Of a stretch of DNA of 64,000 nt, positions 7,317 to 16,048 are shown piece by piece (positions within the stretch are counted from its first letter, which is position 1; the number at the start of each line of letters is the position of its first letter). The DNA is from CAYQQU01 sp964419545 (GTDB taxonomy: Bacteria; Bacteroidota; Bacteroidia; Chitinophagales; Saprospiraceae). The notes under the pieces were generated by a model, which was given only the letters and a program-made list of their open reading frames with translations, did not search any database and was not told the origin of the DNA. Location: positions 1 to 64,000 of the forward strand of contig CAYQQU010000021.1 in the NCBI GenBank assembly GCA_964419545.1. Reading direction: 5' to 3'. Both the position numbers and the translations under genes were made by a program.

Positions 7317-8696
7317 ATGAAATTACGGAAGCTATTCGCCGCCCTGGCCTGCTGGCTACCGGGCGTGTTTATCTGTGCACAACGAGCTGAATTTGCGCCT
7401 TCGGCCATTCCCGACCGCATTATTCTGACCTGGAGCGATGACCCGGCAACCACCCAGGCGGTAACCTGGCGCACCGACACCACCGTCACCGAAGCCTGGG
7501 CAGAGCTGGCGCCGGCCGATGCTTCGCCCGATTTTCCCCGGCGCGCCCGCGCCGTACCGGCCGCTACGGAAAAAACGACAACGCCTACGCAGGTCGCCCA
7601 CGCCCATAGCGTCACTTTCACGGCGCTCGAACCCAACACGCTATATGCTTATCGGGTGGGCAGCGAAGGCCGCTGGAGCGAGTGGCTGCATTTCCGCACG
7701 GCCGACCGCCGCCAGGCGCCTTTTTCTTTCCTCTATTTCGGCGATGCCCAGAACGATATCAAGTCGCTATGGTCGCGCTGCATCCGGCAGGCCATCACCG
7801 ACAATCCGGACATCGATTTCCTGTTGCACGCGGGCGATCTGGTCGACCGCGGCGATAGCGACGCCGAATGGGGAGAATGGTTCTACGCCGGCGGATGGAT
7901 CTACGGCATGAAACCTAACCTGGCAACCCCGGGCAATCACGAATATTCCCGCGATACGACCGGCCGTCGCCGCTTGTCTCCCTTGTGGCGGCCAACCTTT
8001 ACCTTTCCCCTGAACGGCCCGCCCGGACTGGAAGAGACCGTTTATTATATCGACTACCAGGGCGTTCGCTTCATCAGCCTCAACACGCAGGCCATGTTGC
8101 TGGATCCGGCCATACTCCGGCAGCAAAAAGCATGGCTGGATACGGTGCTAACCGACAACCCGTATCGCTGGACGATCGTTACCCACCACCATCCCGTTTA
8201 TTCTACCACCGAAGGCCGCGATAATGCCGAGGTGCGCCGCGCTTTCCAGCCTTTGTACGAAAAGTATGGCGTGGACCTGGTGCTGCAGGGGCATGATCAT
8301 ACTTATGGACGGGGGCATAACCTGAAATCCGGCCGGCGAAAAAAAGACCAGGGACCGGTCTACGTCGTTTCGGTCAGCGGCCCGAAAATGTACGACCTGA
8401 GCTTCGATCGCTGGCTGGAGCGCGTGGGATCTAATACACAGCTCTACCAGGTGGTGCGTATTGACGGCGACCGCTTGTACTACCAGGCATATACCGCGAC
8501 CGGCGAGCTTTACGACGCTTTCGAACTGCGCAAGCGCGCCAACCACCTGAACCGCTTTTATGACCGCACGCCCAAAGACCTGCCGGAGATCGTCGACCTG
8601 CCGGCCCGCGCAGCTTCCAAAATGTCAGAGGAAGAGGTGGAACAATACCGCCGCCGCTTCCAGAAGTACATGGAGCGCAAAGATAAACGCCGATAA
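7317..8696 (+). CDS. Purple-acid-phosphatase-like metallophosphoesterase, secreted
   Basis: A 459-residue protein with an N-terminal signal peptide (MKLRKLFAALACWLPGVFIC), a fibronectin-III-like PAP N-terminal domain (IILTWSDDPATTQAVTWRTD, about residues 38-125) and a calcineurin-like phosphoesterase domain. Metal-site motifs in order: FGDAQ (D-x-Q rather than D-x-G), HAGDLVDRG, PGNHEYS, VTHHHPVY and LQGHDHTYGR. It probably hydrolyses phosphate esters outside the cytoplasm. The C-terminal 60 residues are charged and helical. No T9SS domain. Confidence 0.9.
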   Translation: MKLRKLFAALACWLPGVFICAQRAEFAPSAIPDRIILTWSDDPATTQAVTWRTDTTVTEAWAELAPADASPDFPRRARAVPAATEKTTTPTQVAHAHSVTFTALEPNTLYAYRVGSEGRWSEWLHFRTADRRQAPFSFLYFGDAQNDIKSLWSRCIRQAITDNPDIDFLLHAGDLVDRGDSDAEWGEWFYAGGWIYGMKPNLATPGNHEYSRDTTGRRRLSPLWRPTFTFPLNGPPGLEETVYYIDYQGVRFISLNTQAMLLDPAILRQQKAWLDTVLTDNPYRWTIVTHHHPVYSTTEGRDNAEVRRAFQPLYEKYGVDLVLQGHDHTYGRGHNLKSGRRKKDQGPVYVVSVSGPKMYDLSFDRWLERVGSNTQLYQVVRIDGDRLYYQAYTATGELYDAFELRKRANHLNRFYDRTPKDLPEIVDLPARAASKMSEEEVEQYRRRFQKYMERKDKRR

Positions 8697-8934
8697 TCTG
8701 GAGGCTTTTCCGCAGCCGTCCGGCTGTGATAAAGACAGAAGAACGGTAGAATACAAGAAATCGCTGAACCTCGATGTACCTGGAGACCGGCCTGCGTGTC
8801 ATCTCCCGCACGCGAACGCAAGCCTGCAGGCCTTTGGATCGCTCAGGACGAAGGATACAGAAACGATCGCGGCCAGTTGAGGCCCGGCTTTTTTGCAAAG
8901 CCGGGCGGCATCAAATGTCTTGGGGCGGGAATGA
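8697..8934. other. Intergenic region with a decayed repeat fragment and a hairpin
   Basis: No gene is supported. Around 8790-8830 the sequence shares the block GCGAACGCAAGCCTG and loosely its left flank with the interior of the full-length repeat copies at 51686 and 53301, so it may be a degraded relative. GCCCGGCTTT (8882-8891) pairs perfectly with AAAGCCGGGC (8897-8906), a likely terminator for the convergent genes. Confidence 0.5.
8882..8906. terminator. Hairpin terminator between convergent genes
   Basis: A perfect 10-bp GC-rich stem with a five-base loop and T/A runs inside the stem ends. It sits between the phosphoesterase and the SnoaL-like gene. Confidence 0.6.
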
Positions 8935-9297
8935 TCAGCTCATCGCCGGATAGAAAAATTGTTCCCGGACGATCTTACCGTCATTGACTTCGTAAACGCA
9001 GATCTCGTTCATCGGCTCCCGCTGGCCGTTCTCGCGGTTGGTGGCGTCCATTTCCATGGAGACGGAAAAAAAGTTGCCGGCGACGACGGGGGCCGAAACT
9101 TCCATACTGTGCATCTCCATCGTCTTTTCGAAATACTCGCTCTTGCCTTTTACGGCTTCGAACCCCCTGACCTCGCGGGGCTCTCCGTAGACTTCGATGC
9201 TGTGAATGTCAGGCGAATAAAGTTCTTCATAAGCCTGGCTGAAATTGCCTTCGCGGCAGAGCGCCACTAACCGGTTGGCGACTTCTTGTGTGGTCAT
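8935..9297 (-). CDS. SnoaL-like / NTF2-fold protein
   Basis: A 120-residue protein with the NTF2-like cone fold pattern: an N-terminal helix (EVANRLVALCREGNFSQAYE), LYSPDIHSIEV, GFEAVKGKSEYFEKTM and the closing strands EICVYEVNDGKIVREQFFY. SnoaL-like proteins bind small hydrophobic ligands or act as small isomerases or hydrolases; the substrate here cannot be told. The start at 9297 (MTTQEV) fits the family better than the upstream ATG at 9342. Confidence 0.8.
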   Translation of the reverse strand: MTTQEVANRLVALCREGNFSQAYEELYSPDIHSIEVYGEPREVRGFEAVKGKSEYFEKTMEMHSMEVSAPVVAGNFFSVSMEMDATNRENGQREPMNEICVYEVNDGKIVREQFFYPAMS

Positions 9298-9552
9298 CGG
9301 ATTTATGGTTTTATAGGTGATTGAAATCGTTTGGCCCTTCAAAGATAAGAGGTAATCGTTTAATTTGCAATTAAATGTTTGAAAAATTTTGTTTTCAAAA
9401 AGTTCTGAAAAATTGTCAGCATACGGTTTGTAAGAAGGTGATTTCTTTTGCTCTACGCGGCCGGTCGTTTGCGCCTGCTGTCAATTTGTCGGGCCACCTC
9501 CGGATTGGTATTTTTTTTGGGACAGGAATAGACGAATGAGAGAACGGATAAT

Positions 9553-9954
9553 GCCAATAGGTTGAGGTTGAGGTTGAGGTTGAGGTTTAGGTTGAGGTTG
9601 AGGGCTCCGCGGGTGCNNNNNNNNNNNNNNNNNNNNNNNNNNNNNNNNNNNNNNNNNNNNNNNNNNNNNNNNNNNNNNNNNNNNNNNNNNNNNNNNNNNN
9701 NNNNNNNNNNNNNNNNTTACGAAGAAACTAAAGTCCCTGCCGGTGTGTCCTTTACAAGTTTACGACGCCAAGGACTAAAGACTAAAGACTTACCCGGATG
9801 AGCAGCAGACGGGCCAATAGGTTGAGGTTGAGGTTGAGGTTTAGGGCTCCGCGGGTGCTTACGAAGAAACTAAAGTCCCTGCCGGTGTGTCCTTTACAAG
9901 TTTACGACGCCAACGACTAAAGACCAATGATTTACCCGGATGAGAAGCAGACGG
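9553..9954. repeat. 142-bp tandem repeat with GAGGTT hexamers, interrupted by a gap
   Basis: The unit begins GCCAATAGG, runs through (GAGGTT)n and GGGCTCCGCGGGTGC, then a unique-looking 96-base part ending CAGACGGG. A complete copy is 9813-9954 (142 bp). The other copy is 9553-9616 plus 9717-9812, split by the gap and 18 bases longer in the hexamer tract. Internal ACTAAAG motifs are also reiterated. Outside the hexamer tract the two copies differ by only a few substitutions. Confidence 0.85.
9617..9716. other. Assembly gap (100 N)
   Basis: Exactly 100 Ns, the usual placeholder for a gap of unknown length. The bases at its two edges are contiguous in the intact repeat copy downstream (GGGTGC followed by TTACGAAG at 9853-9866), so the gap lies at one precise phase of the repeat. 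Confidence 0.95.
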
Positions 9955-10066
9955 GCCAAAGCCCAAAGCCCGAATCCGGCCGGAGAATGAACACGCACCA
10001 CCGTTAAATCCGTTGGATTAATATATTATTGACAACCAAATTTTTTAAGCCAAAATAACAAAGCAC

Positions 10067-11587
10067 ATGAAAAGGAATTTGCTCTTTTCCGCTCTGATTG
10101 CCTTACTGGTGAGCGTGCTGACCATTTTTGGCTACGAGTATTTTTTCTCCGACAAAAATGGTCAAGCCATCACAATTGAACATATTGACGGGGCCAGCCC
10201 GCGCGAAGCCGTCTATACGCTTAATGAAAACGGCGAGGTCGTACCTCTCGATTTCACCCAAACCGCTGAAAAGGTGATGGATGCCGTGGTGCATATCCGC
10301 TCCACCCGTACGGTTGCCGCCCGGCAGCCTTCCATGCGATCGCCCTTCGGGGATATGTTCCCGGACGATTTTTTCGAAGAATTTTTCGGTCCGCGCGGCC
10401 AGGTGCAGCCGCCTAACGGGCAGGCTGATCCTCGCGTTCGCATGGGCGACGGCTCCGGGGTGATCGTCAGCCAGGACGGCTACATCGTAACCAACAATCA
10501 CGTGGTGGCCAATGCCGAAGATATCGAAGTAACCCTGCACGACAACCGGAGCTATAAAGCGAGCGTCGTCGGATTGGACCCCACCACCGATCTGGCGGTC
10601 ATCAAGATCGAAGAGAAGGACTTGCGTACACTGGCTTTCGTCAACTCCGACGAGGTCAAAGTAGGCGAATGGGTGCTGGCGGTCGGCAACCCCTTCAACC
10701 TTAATTCCACCGTTACCGCCGGCATCGTCAGCGCGAAGGGCCGCGCCATCAACATATTGCGCGAGCAATACGCTATTGAAAGTTTTATCCAGACCGACGC
10801 GGCCATCAACCCCGGCAATAGCGGCGGCGCCCTGGTCAATCTGCAGGGCGGCCTGATCGGCATCAATACCGCTATCGCCAGCCCGACGGGCGCCTATTCC
10901 GGCTATGGTTTTGCCGTGCCGGCCAATATTGTCCGCAAAGTCGTGGAAGACATTATCGAATACGGTACCGTCCAGCGCGGCTACCTGGGCATTATGATCC
11001 GCTCACTCGACGCCGGCCTCGCCAAAGCGGAGGGCCTGGATATTTCCGCCGGCGTCTACGTCGACAGCCTGATGGCCAATAGCGCTGCCGCCGAAGCCGG
11101 CATCCAACCCGGTGACGTCATCGTGGAGATCGACGGCAACCCGATCACCGCCAATCCCGAATTGCTGGAAATGGTAGCGCGCAAGCGGCCGGGCGACCAG
11201 CTGAACATCGTCGTCAACCGCGACGGCAAAAAGAAAACCTTCGAGGTGACGCTGAACAACCGCGAAGGCAACACCGAACTCGTAAAGCGCGAACGCTCCG
11301 AGATCCTGTCCAGCCTCGGCCTGGAAGTCGAAACCCTCAGTAAAGAAGCAGCCAAGGAATTGGGCGTCGACGGTGGCGTACGCGTCGGTCGCCTGCTGCC
11401 GGGACAGATTCGCCGGCAGACGCAGATGCGCGAAGGCTTCATCATCACCAAAGTCGACGGCCGCTCCGTGCGCTCGGTCGAAGAACTGACCGAGATACTG
11501 GAAAACAAAACCGGCGGCGTCATGCTGGAAGGTCGCTACGAAGACCAGCCGGGAACGTTCTACTATGCTTTCGGGCTTAATCAGTAA
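10067..11587 (+). CDS. Deg/HtrA (Do-type) periplasmic serine protease with two PDZ domains
   Basis: A 506-residue protein with an N-terminal membrane anchor or signal (residues 5-23), a trypsin-like domain and two PDZ domains (about 305-395 and 415-500). The catalytic triad is visible: H145 in TNNHVV, D175 in PTTDLAV and S252 in NPGNSGGAL. Deg proteases degrade or hold misfolded envelope proteins. A second Deg protease with one PDZ domain lies at 51908-53020. It is a single gene, with a hairpin terminator between it and the convergent SahH gene. Confidence 0.93.
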   Translation: MKRNLLFSALIALLVSVLTIFGYEYFFSDKNGQAITIEHIDGASPREAVYTLNENGEVVPLDFTQTAEKVMDAVVHIRSTRTVAARQPSMRSPFGDMFPDDFFEEFFGPRGQVQPPNGQADPRVRMGDGSGVIVSQDGYIVTNNHVVANAEDIEVTLHDNRSYKASVVGLDPTTDLAVIKIEEKDLRTLAFVNSDEVKVGEWVLAVGNPFNLNSTVTAGIVSAKGRAINILREQYAIESFIQTDAAINPGNSGGALVNLQGGLIGINTAIASPTGAYSGYGFAVPANIVRKVVEDIIEYGTVQRGYLGIMIRSLDAGLAKAEGLDISAGVYVDSLMANSAAAEAGIQPGDVIVEIDGNPITANPELLEMVARKRPGDQLNIVVNRDGKKKTFEVTLNNREGNTELVKRERSEILSSLGLEVETLSKEAAKELGVDGGVRVGRLLPGQIRRQTQMREGFIITKVDGRSVRSVEELTEILENKTGGVMLEGRYEDQPGTFYYAFGLNQ

Positions 11588-11608
11588 ACTTTAGCTTCAC
11601 AAAAACGC

Positions 11609-11644
11609 AACATCCCCCGCGCACCACGTGCGCAGGGGATGTTT
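11609..11644. terminator. Hairpin terminator downstream of the Deg protease
   Basis: AACATCCCC and GCGCAC pair with GTGCGC and GGGGATGTT around a three-base loop with one mismatch. A T-rich stretch follows in the minus direction. It lies 22 bases after the protease stop and about 90 bases from the sahH stop. Confidence 0.65.
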
Positions 11645-11733
11645 GAAAATCAGGAAGCGGGCGTTGGAAAGACCGATAAGAGATCATTCCGCGCGTCTTC
11701 CGGCTTTCCCGGCTCAACAGCCGGGCTGCTTTC

Positions 11734-13047
<1,314 letters not shown>

Positions 13048-13160
13048 TGATTAACGGAATTTTTAAGATTCAAAAAGTTTTAGCGATTGCGAAAATAAGG
13101 AATTTCCGGGGCATTTACTAGTCGGCCGGCGGCGGGGCGCCGGGGTGCTGCAACCTGGAC

Positions 13161-13763
13161 TCACCCGCCAACCTGCGCCTTCAGATTTTGCAGCGTCTTA
13201 AAAGGAATATTCACCACGCTGCTGTTGGCCAGCCATGCCGGGATGCTGCCGCCAGGATCGGTGTGGTTCTGATAGAGAATGCGCAGGCGGCCGTCGGGAC
13301 GGCGCTGCAATTGCCAGAAGCCTTCGGAGCGGGGTATGCGCACCAGACCCGACTCGTGGGGCAGAAAATCAGGCCGGGCTTCCATCCGGACGATGACGGC
13401 GCCGTCTGCCGTGTCTTCAGCCCGGAAATGGTATATGCCGTCGCGGTCGCGCACCGGCCAGGGGGCGTCGGTGACGGCGTAGATGTAATGCTCCCGGTCG
13501 CTGACCGCCTTTACCAGCCGGGCGGAAGCTGTGCGGGGCGATAGTTTCGGAAATTGCTCCACGTCGAGAATGGTGTTCAGCACTGCTTTCAGCGACGCTC
13601 CGGTCAGGGTCACCTCGCCGCGAAATGCCTTTAGCCCGGAGCCGGGAACCGAACGGGTGTAAACCCGAATACCGTCGGCCTCCTTGGCCAGCGACCAGTC
13701 GCTCTGAGCGGGAAGGAGACCAAGGAGGGAAAAGAAGAGGAAAACCGAAAATAGCGGGCGCAT
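13161..13763 (-). CDS. START-domain lipid-binding protein, exported
   Basis: A 200-residue protein with a signal peptide (MRPLFSVFLFFSLLGLLPAQ) and a START-like domain (WSLAKEADGIRVYTR, GEVTLTGASLKAVLNTILDV, YAVTDAPWPVRDRDGIY, GFWQLQRRPDGRLRI). Bacterial START proteins bind lipids or sterol-like ligands; the ligand is unknown. The ATG at 13763 was chosen because the signal peptide starts there; the longer GTG-initiated frame adds 14 unlikely residues. Confidence 0.8.
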   Translation of the reverse strand: MRPLFSVFLFFSLLGLLPAQSDWSLAKEADGIRVYTRSVPGSGLKAFRGEVTLTGASLKAVLNTILDVEQFPKLSPRTASARLVKAVSDREHYIYAVTDAPWPVRDRDGIYHFRAEDTADGAVIVRMEARPDFLPHESGLVRIPRSEGFWQLQRRPDGRLRILYQNHTDPGGSIPAWLANSSVVNIPFKTLQNLKAQVGG

Positions 13764-13801
13764 GTGTTTTTGGGAGGTAAACGCATAGGCGCTCCTCAGG
13801 T

Positions 13802-13915
13802 TCACGCCTCGTTTGGAATAGGTGTGATTACCTGGAATCGTTCGAAGAAAAATCCCAGCAAAACGCCGAAAAGGATCAGCCCCAGCAGGGTGTTGACCAG
13901 TTGCACCAGGATCAA
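13802..13915 (-). CDS. Possible 37-residue membrane peptide or gene remnant
   Basis: Between the START gene and the deleted dehydrogenase, the minus strand reads from a TTG at 13915 to a TGA at 13802 as a single hydrophobic helix with a charged tail (LVNTLLGLILFGVLLGFFFE, then RFQVITPIPNEA). It has no ATG or GTG start at a sensible site and a stop nine codons upstream. It may be a small membrane protein or the 3' end of a lost gene. Confidence 0.3.
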   Translation of the reverse strand: MILVQLVNTLLGLILFGVLLGFFFERFQVITPIPNEA

Positions 13916-13948
13916 ATGACTTTTTTCTCCTTGCCGAGAAGTATCCTG

Positions 13949-14272
13949 TTATTCTGCCAAAAAACGGTGAATTGCCGCGAAGTCCTCCCTTCCCAGTCCT
14001 CCTCGTTTGGCGCCGGCTTTCATGCTAGTCAGGCAGCCTTGTTCGGCGAGAAAGATCTGTTCGACTACTTCGGGCGTGGAAAGCATGGAAAAAACGAGGT
14101 CGGCTTCGGCTACCGCTTCGGTGAAGGAACCGGCGGCGCGGGCGCCGGCTTGGGCCAGCGCCTCGACGGCTTCCGGCGAGCGGCTCATCACCGTGAGGGA
14201 TACGTCCTTGTTCAGTAGGTTGCGGGCCATCCGGCTGCCCATGATGCCCAACCCGATAAAAGTTACGTTCAT
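13949..14272 (-). pseudogene. 6-phosphogluconate/3-hydroxyisobutyrate dehydrogenase family, internally deleted
   Basis: The first ~87 residues are a normal Rossmann start of the beta-hydroxyacid dehydrogenase family (MNVTFIGLGIMGSRMARNLL, SMLSTPEVVEQIF). The frame then jumps at AGA|KRGGLGREDFAAIHRFLAE, which reads like the extreme C-terminus of the same family. The protein is 107 residues where about 290 is usual, so roughly 180 residues, including the substrate-binding and catalytic lysine region, are missing in frame. The product could bind NAD(P) but should not be an active dehydrogenase. It lies in an area of gene decay next to the 37-residue ORF. Confidence 0.75.
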
Positions 14273-14358
14273 CTTTTTTTCTGTAAAAGTAGGCGATCCG
14301 GGCAGGGCTTTTTGACCCAAAAGGATCAGAATGCCACTTTTCGTTCAAAATCCCGCGA

Positions 14359-14934
14359 TCAGAGCCTGATCCACTTGCCGGTGGTGGAGGGTGGTTCAAA
14401 AGCTTCCAGCGCCGAAAGCAGGGAGTCGATATCCGGCCGCGCAAATAAAAGCTGCCGGTGGGCCGGTTTCAGGAACTGTTCGGCGACGAGGTGGTCGAGG
14501 TGGCGCAGCAGGTGGTCGTAAAACCCGCCGCTGTTGAGCAGGCCGATGGGATGCCGGTGTTGCCCCAGTTGGTTGAGGGTAAGCATCTCGAAAAGCTCGT
14601 CGAGGGTGCCGTAGCCGCCGGGCAGCACGATGACGGCGTCGCTGCGTTCGGCCATGCGTATTTTCCGATCGTGCATGCTGTCGACGAGCACGAGTTCGGT
14701 CAGCTCCGCGTGGCCTACCTCGCGGGTTTGCAGAAAATGAGGAATGATGCCGATCACTTCGCCGTCGGCCTCCAGCGCGGCGTCGGCCATCGCGCCCATC
14801 AGACCGACCTTGCCGCCGCCGTACACGAGGCGGTAGCCCCGTTCGGCCAGGGCAATGCCTAGTTTCCGGGCCAGCGCGGCGTATTTGGCGTCACGGCCGG
14901 CGTTAGCGCCGCAAAAGACGAGGATGTTTTGCAT
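14359..14934 (-). CDS. LOG-family nucleoside 5'-monophosphate phosphoribohydrolase
   Basis: A 191-residue protein of the TIGR00730 / lonely-guy family. Hallmarks: an N-terminal Rossmann strand (ILVFCGANAGRD), VYGGGKVGLMGAMADAAL, and the signature PGGYGTLDELFEMLT with R/E active-site residues. Such enzymes remove ribose 5-phosphate from nucleotide monophosphates, including cytokinin precursors. The start at 14934 was chosen over a longer frame from 15141, which runs through the upstream gene. It follows the DUF3667 gene by four bases, so they form an operon. Confidence 0.92.
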   Translation of the reverse strand: MQNILVFCGANAGRDAKYAALARKLGIALAERGYRLVYGGGKVGLMGAMADAALEADGEVIGIIPHFLQTREVGHAELTELVLVDSMHDRKIRMAERSDAVIVLPGGYGTLDELFEMLTLNQLGQHRHPIGLLNSGGFYDHLLRHLDHLVAEQFLKPAHRQLLFARPDIDSLLSALEAFEPPSTTGKWIRL

Positions 14935-14938
14935 GGTG

Positions 14939-15640
14939 CTATCGATTGAAAAAATACCAGGCCAGGCTGGCCAGCAGGCTGACGACGACGGCGTAGAACA
15001 CCTGGGCGATGAGCTGCACCAGGAAAACGCGCCACAGCCCCGGCCAGAGCGGCTGTTCGAAAATGCGAAGGTAGGCATAAAACAGATAGCCCAGGATGAG
15101 CCCGGCCTGCAAAAAGGCCGTCCAGGGATAGGCCGTAGCAAAGGGTATGAAAGGGAGGTAGATCAGCGTCTGCAAACAAAACAAATAGACGTTGATCACC
15201 AGGTGTTCCGGCAGCATCAGCCTGCTTTTCCGGAACACCCAGTAGGTGGCCAGCGTAACGCCCGGCAGGGTGCTCATGTAGAGCAGGTTGAAGTACTTTT
15301 TGGTGGCCATGGCGACCCATTCCAAAACCGGACGCGCCGATTCGGGTATTTGGGCGAAGTCTCCGTCCTTTTTCATCTCCGCCAGCAGGGCGTCTCCTAC
15401 GGGCAGGTAGCGCACCGACATAAAAGTGGCGATCCCGACGGTGAGCAGCAGAAACGGGAAGGGCTTGATGAACCGGCGCCGGTTTTCGAACAGGTATTCC
15501 CGCATGGCGGCTTCCGGCGCCGCGATCAGCTGCCTGATCGTGTAACCGATGCCGCGCTCCAGGTTCAATTGTTGCAGCAGGTCGGCGCCGATACTGCGCC
15601 AGCTGATGCGGGGCAGGGGAGAAGGATTGGGTATCTGCAT
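14939..15640 (-). CDS. DUF3667-type integral membrane protein
   Basis: A 233-residue protein with a soluble N-terminus (residues 1-60, IGADLLQQLNLERGIGYTIR and LIAAPEAAMREYLFENRRRF, a helix seen in DUF3667 proteins) and about four membrane helices (KPFPFLLLTVGIATF, LVINVYLFCLQTLIYL, LQAGLILGYLFYAYL, FYAVVVSLLASLAWYF). Function unknown. The start at 15640 (MQIPNPSPLPRISW) is the first ATG near the domain. Stop and the LOG start are four bases apart, so co-expression is expected, but no joint pathway is known to me. Confidence 0.75.
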   Translation of the reverse strand: MQIPNPSPLPRISWRSIGADLLQQLNLERGIGYTIRQLIAAPEAAMREYLFENRRRFIKPFPFLLLTVGIATFMSVRYLPVGDALLAEMKKDGDFAQIPESARPVLEWVAMATKKYFNLLYMSTLPGVTLATYWVFRKSRLMLPEHLVINVYLFCLQTLIYLPFIPFATAYPWTAFLQAGLILGYLFYAYLRIFEQPLWPGLWRVFLVQLIAQVFYAVVVSLLASLAWYFFNR

Positions 15641-15733
15641 GGTCGTCAGTCGGTTTTCGGTATCTCTTTTTTCCAGATGGCAAGGTACTGCAAAATTGCC
15701 GGGCAAAAACGATCATCGCAACTGGCGTTTATC

Positions 15734-15901
15734 TTAGAGCTTGTTTGGAGGTAGTCATTTTGGCTGCAAAACCCAGCTTTTGGAACCTCCCTGTGGCATT
15801 TTTCCGGCCCGTAGCGCTGCTATGAGCCGGAAAAATCCCTTCGGGAGAACCCAAAATCTGAGTTTTTCGCTTCAAAAGCACTACCTCCAAACAAGCTCTT
15901 A
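15734..15901. mobile_element. MITE-like element, long inverted repeats, TTA duplication
   Basis: The left end TTA-GAGCTTGTTTGGAGGTAG (from 15734) mirrors the right end (15880-15901), which reads the same on the other strand. The arms keep pairing with mismatches for about 75 bases each (for example CATTTTTCCGGC on the left and GCCGGAAAAATC on the right), so the whole element can fold into one hairpin. TTA flanks both sides. A TNA duplication with an end starting GAG is typical of some IS5-family elements. It has no coding capacity. Confidence 0.75.
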
Positions 15902-15916
15902 GCCCGGATTATTCAT
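15901..15916 (+). repeat. Half copy of the ACCCGGATTATT repeat
   Basis: AGCCCGGATTATTCAT matches one end of the repeat family seen complete at 51686-51859 and 53301-53478. It abuts the MITE-like element; the rest of the repeat is absent. Confidence 0.6.
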
Positions 15917-16048
15917 TGGAATTAAAGCCCTGCCTCCCACAAAATACCCGCTACTGTATAGTTTTTGGCAAAATTTAATCCCCCAACTCCCCAACGTTTC
16001 CCGATTTTGCCTGTCTTGCTTTTTGTCCGTCTCAAAATCCGGTTATTC

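Larger units (their letters stand above)
9298..10066. other. 769-bp non-coding region with tandem repeats and assembly gap
   Basis: No gene. From 9298 to about 9550 the sequence is unremarkable and partly AT-rich. From 9553 it holds GAGGTT hexamer tracts, the 142-bp tandem repeat and the 100-N gap. 9960-10066 leads into the Deg protease gene. Confidence 0.8.
15641..16048. other. 408-bp intergenic region holding a MITE-like element
   Basis: A divergent region between DUF3667 and the T9SS adhesin. It is mostly filled by the inverted-repeat element at 15734-15901 and is directly followed by a half copy of the ACCCGGATTATT repeat family at 15902-15916. No gene is supported. Confidence 0.8.

Noticed and set aside
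9562..9801. Open frame across the N gap
   Set aside because: It is created by translating Ns; the flanks are repeats and give an Arg/Leu run, not a protein.
9553..9954. CRISPR array suspected in the repeat region
   Set aside because: Repeats are directly tandem, 142 bp long with hexamer tracts, no regularly sized unique spacers and no cas genes nearby.
13048..13160. SAH riboswitch upstream of the hydrolase gene
   Set aside because: Only about 110 bases of GC-rich and then AT-rich DNA; no SAH-aptamer pattern was recognised.
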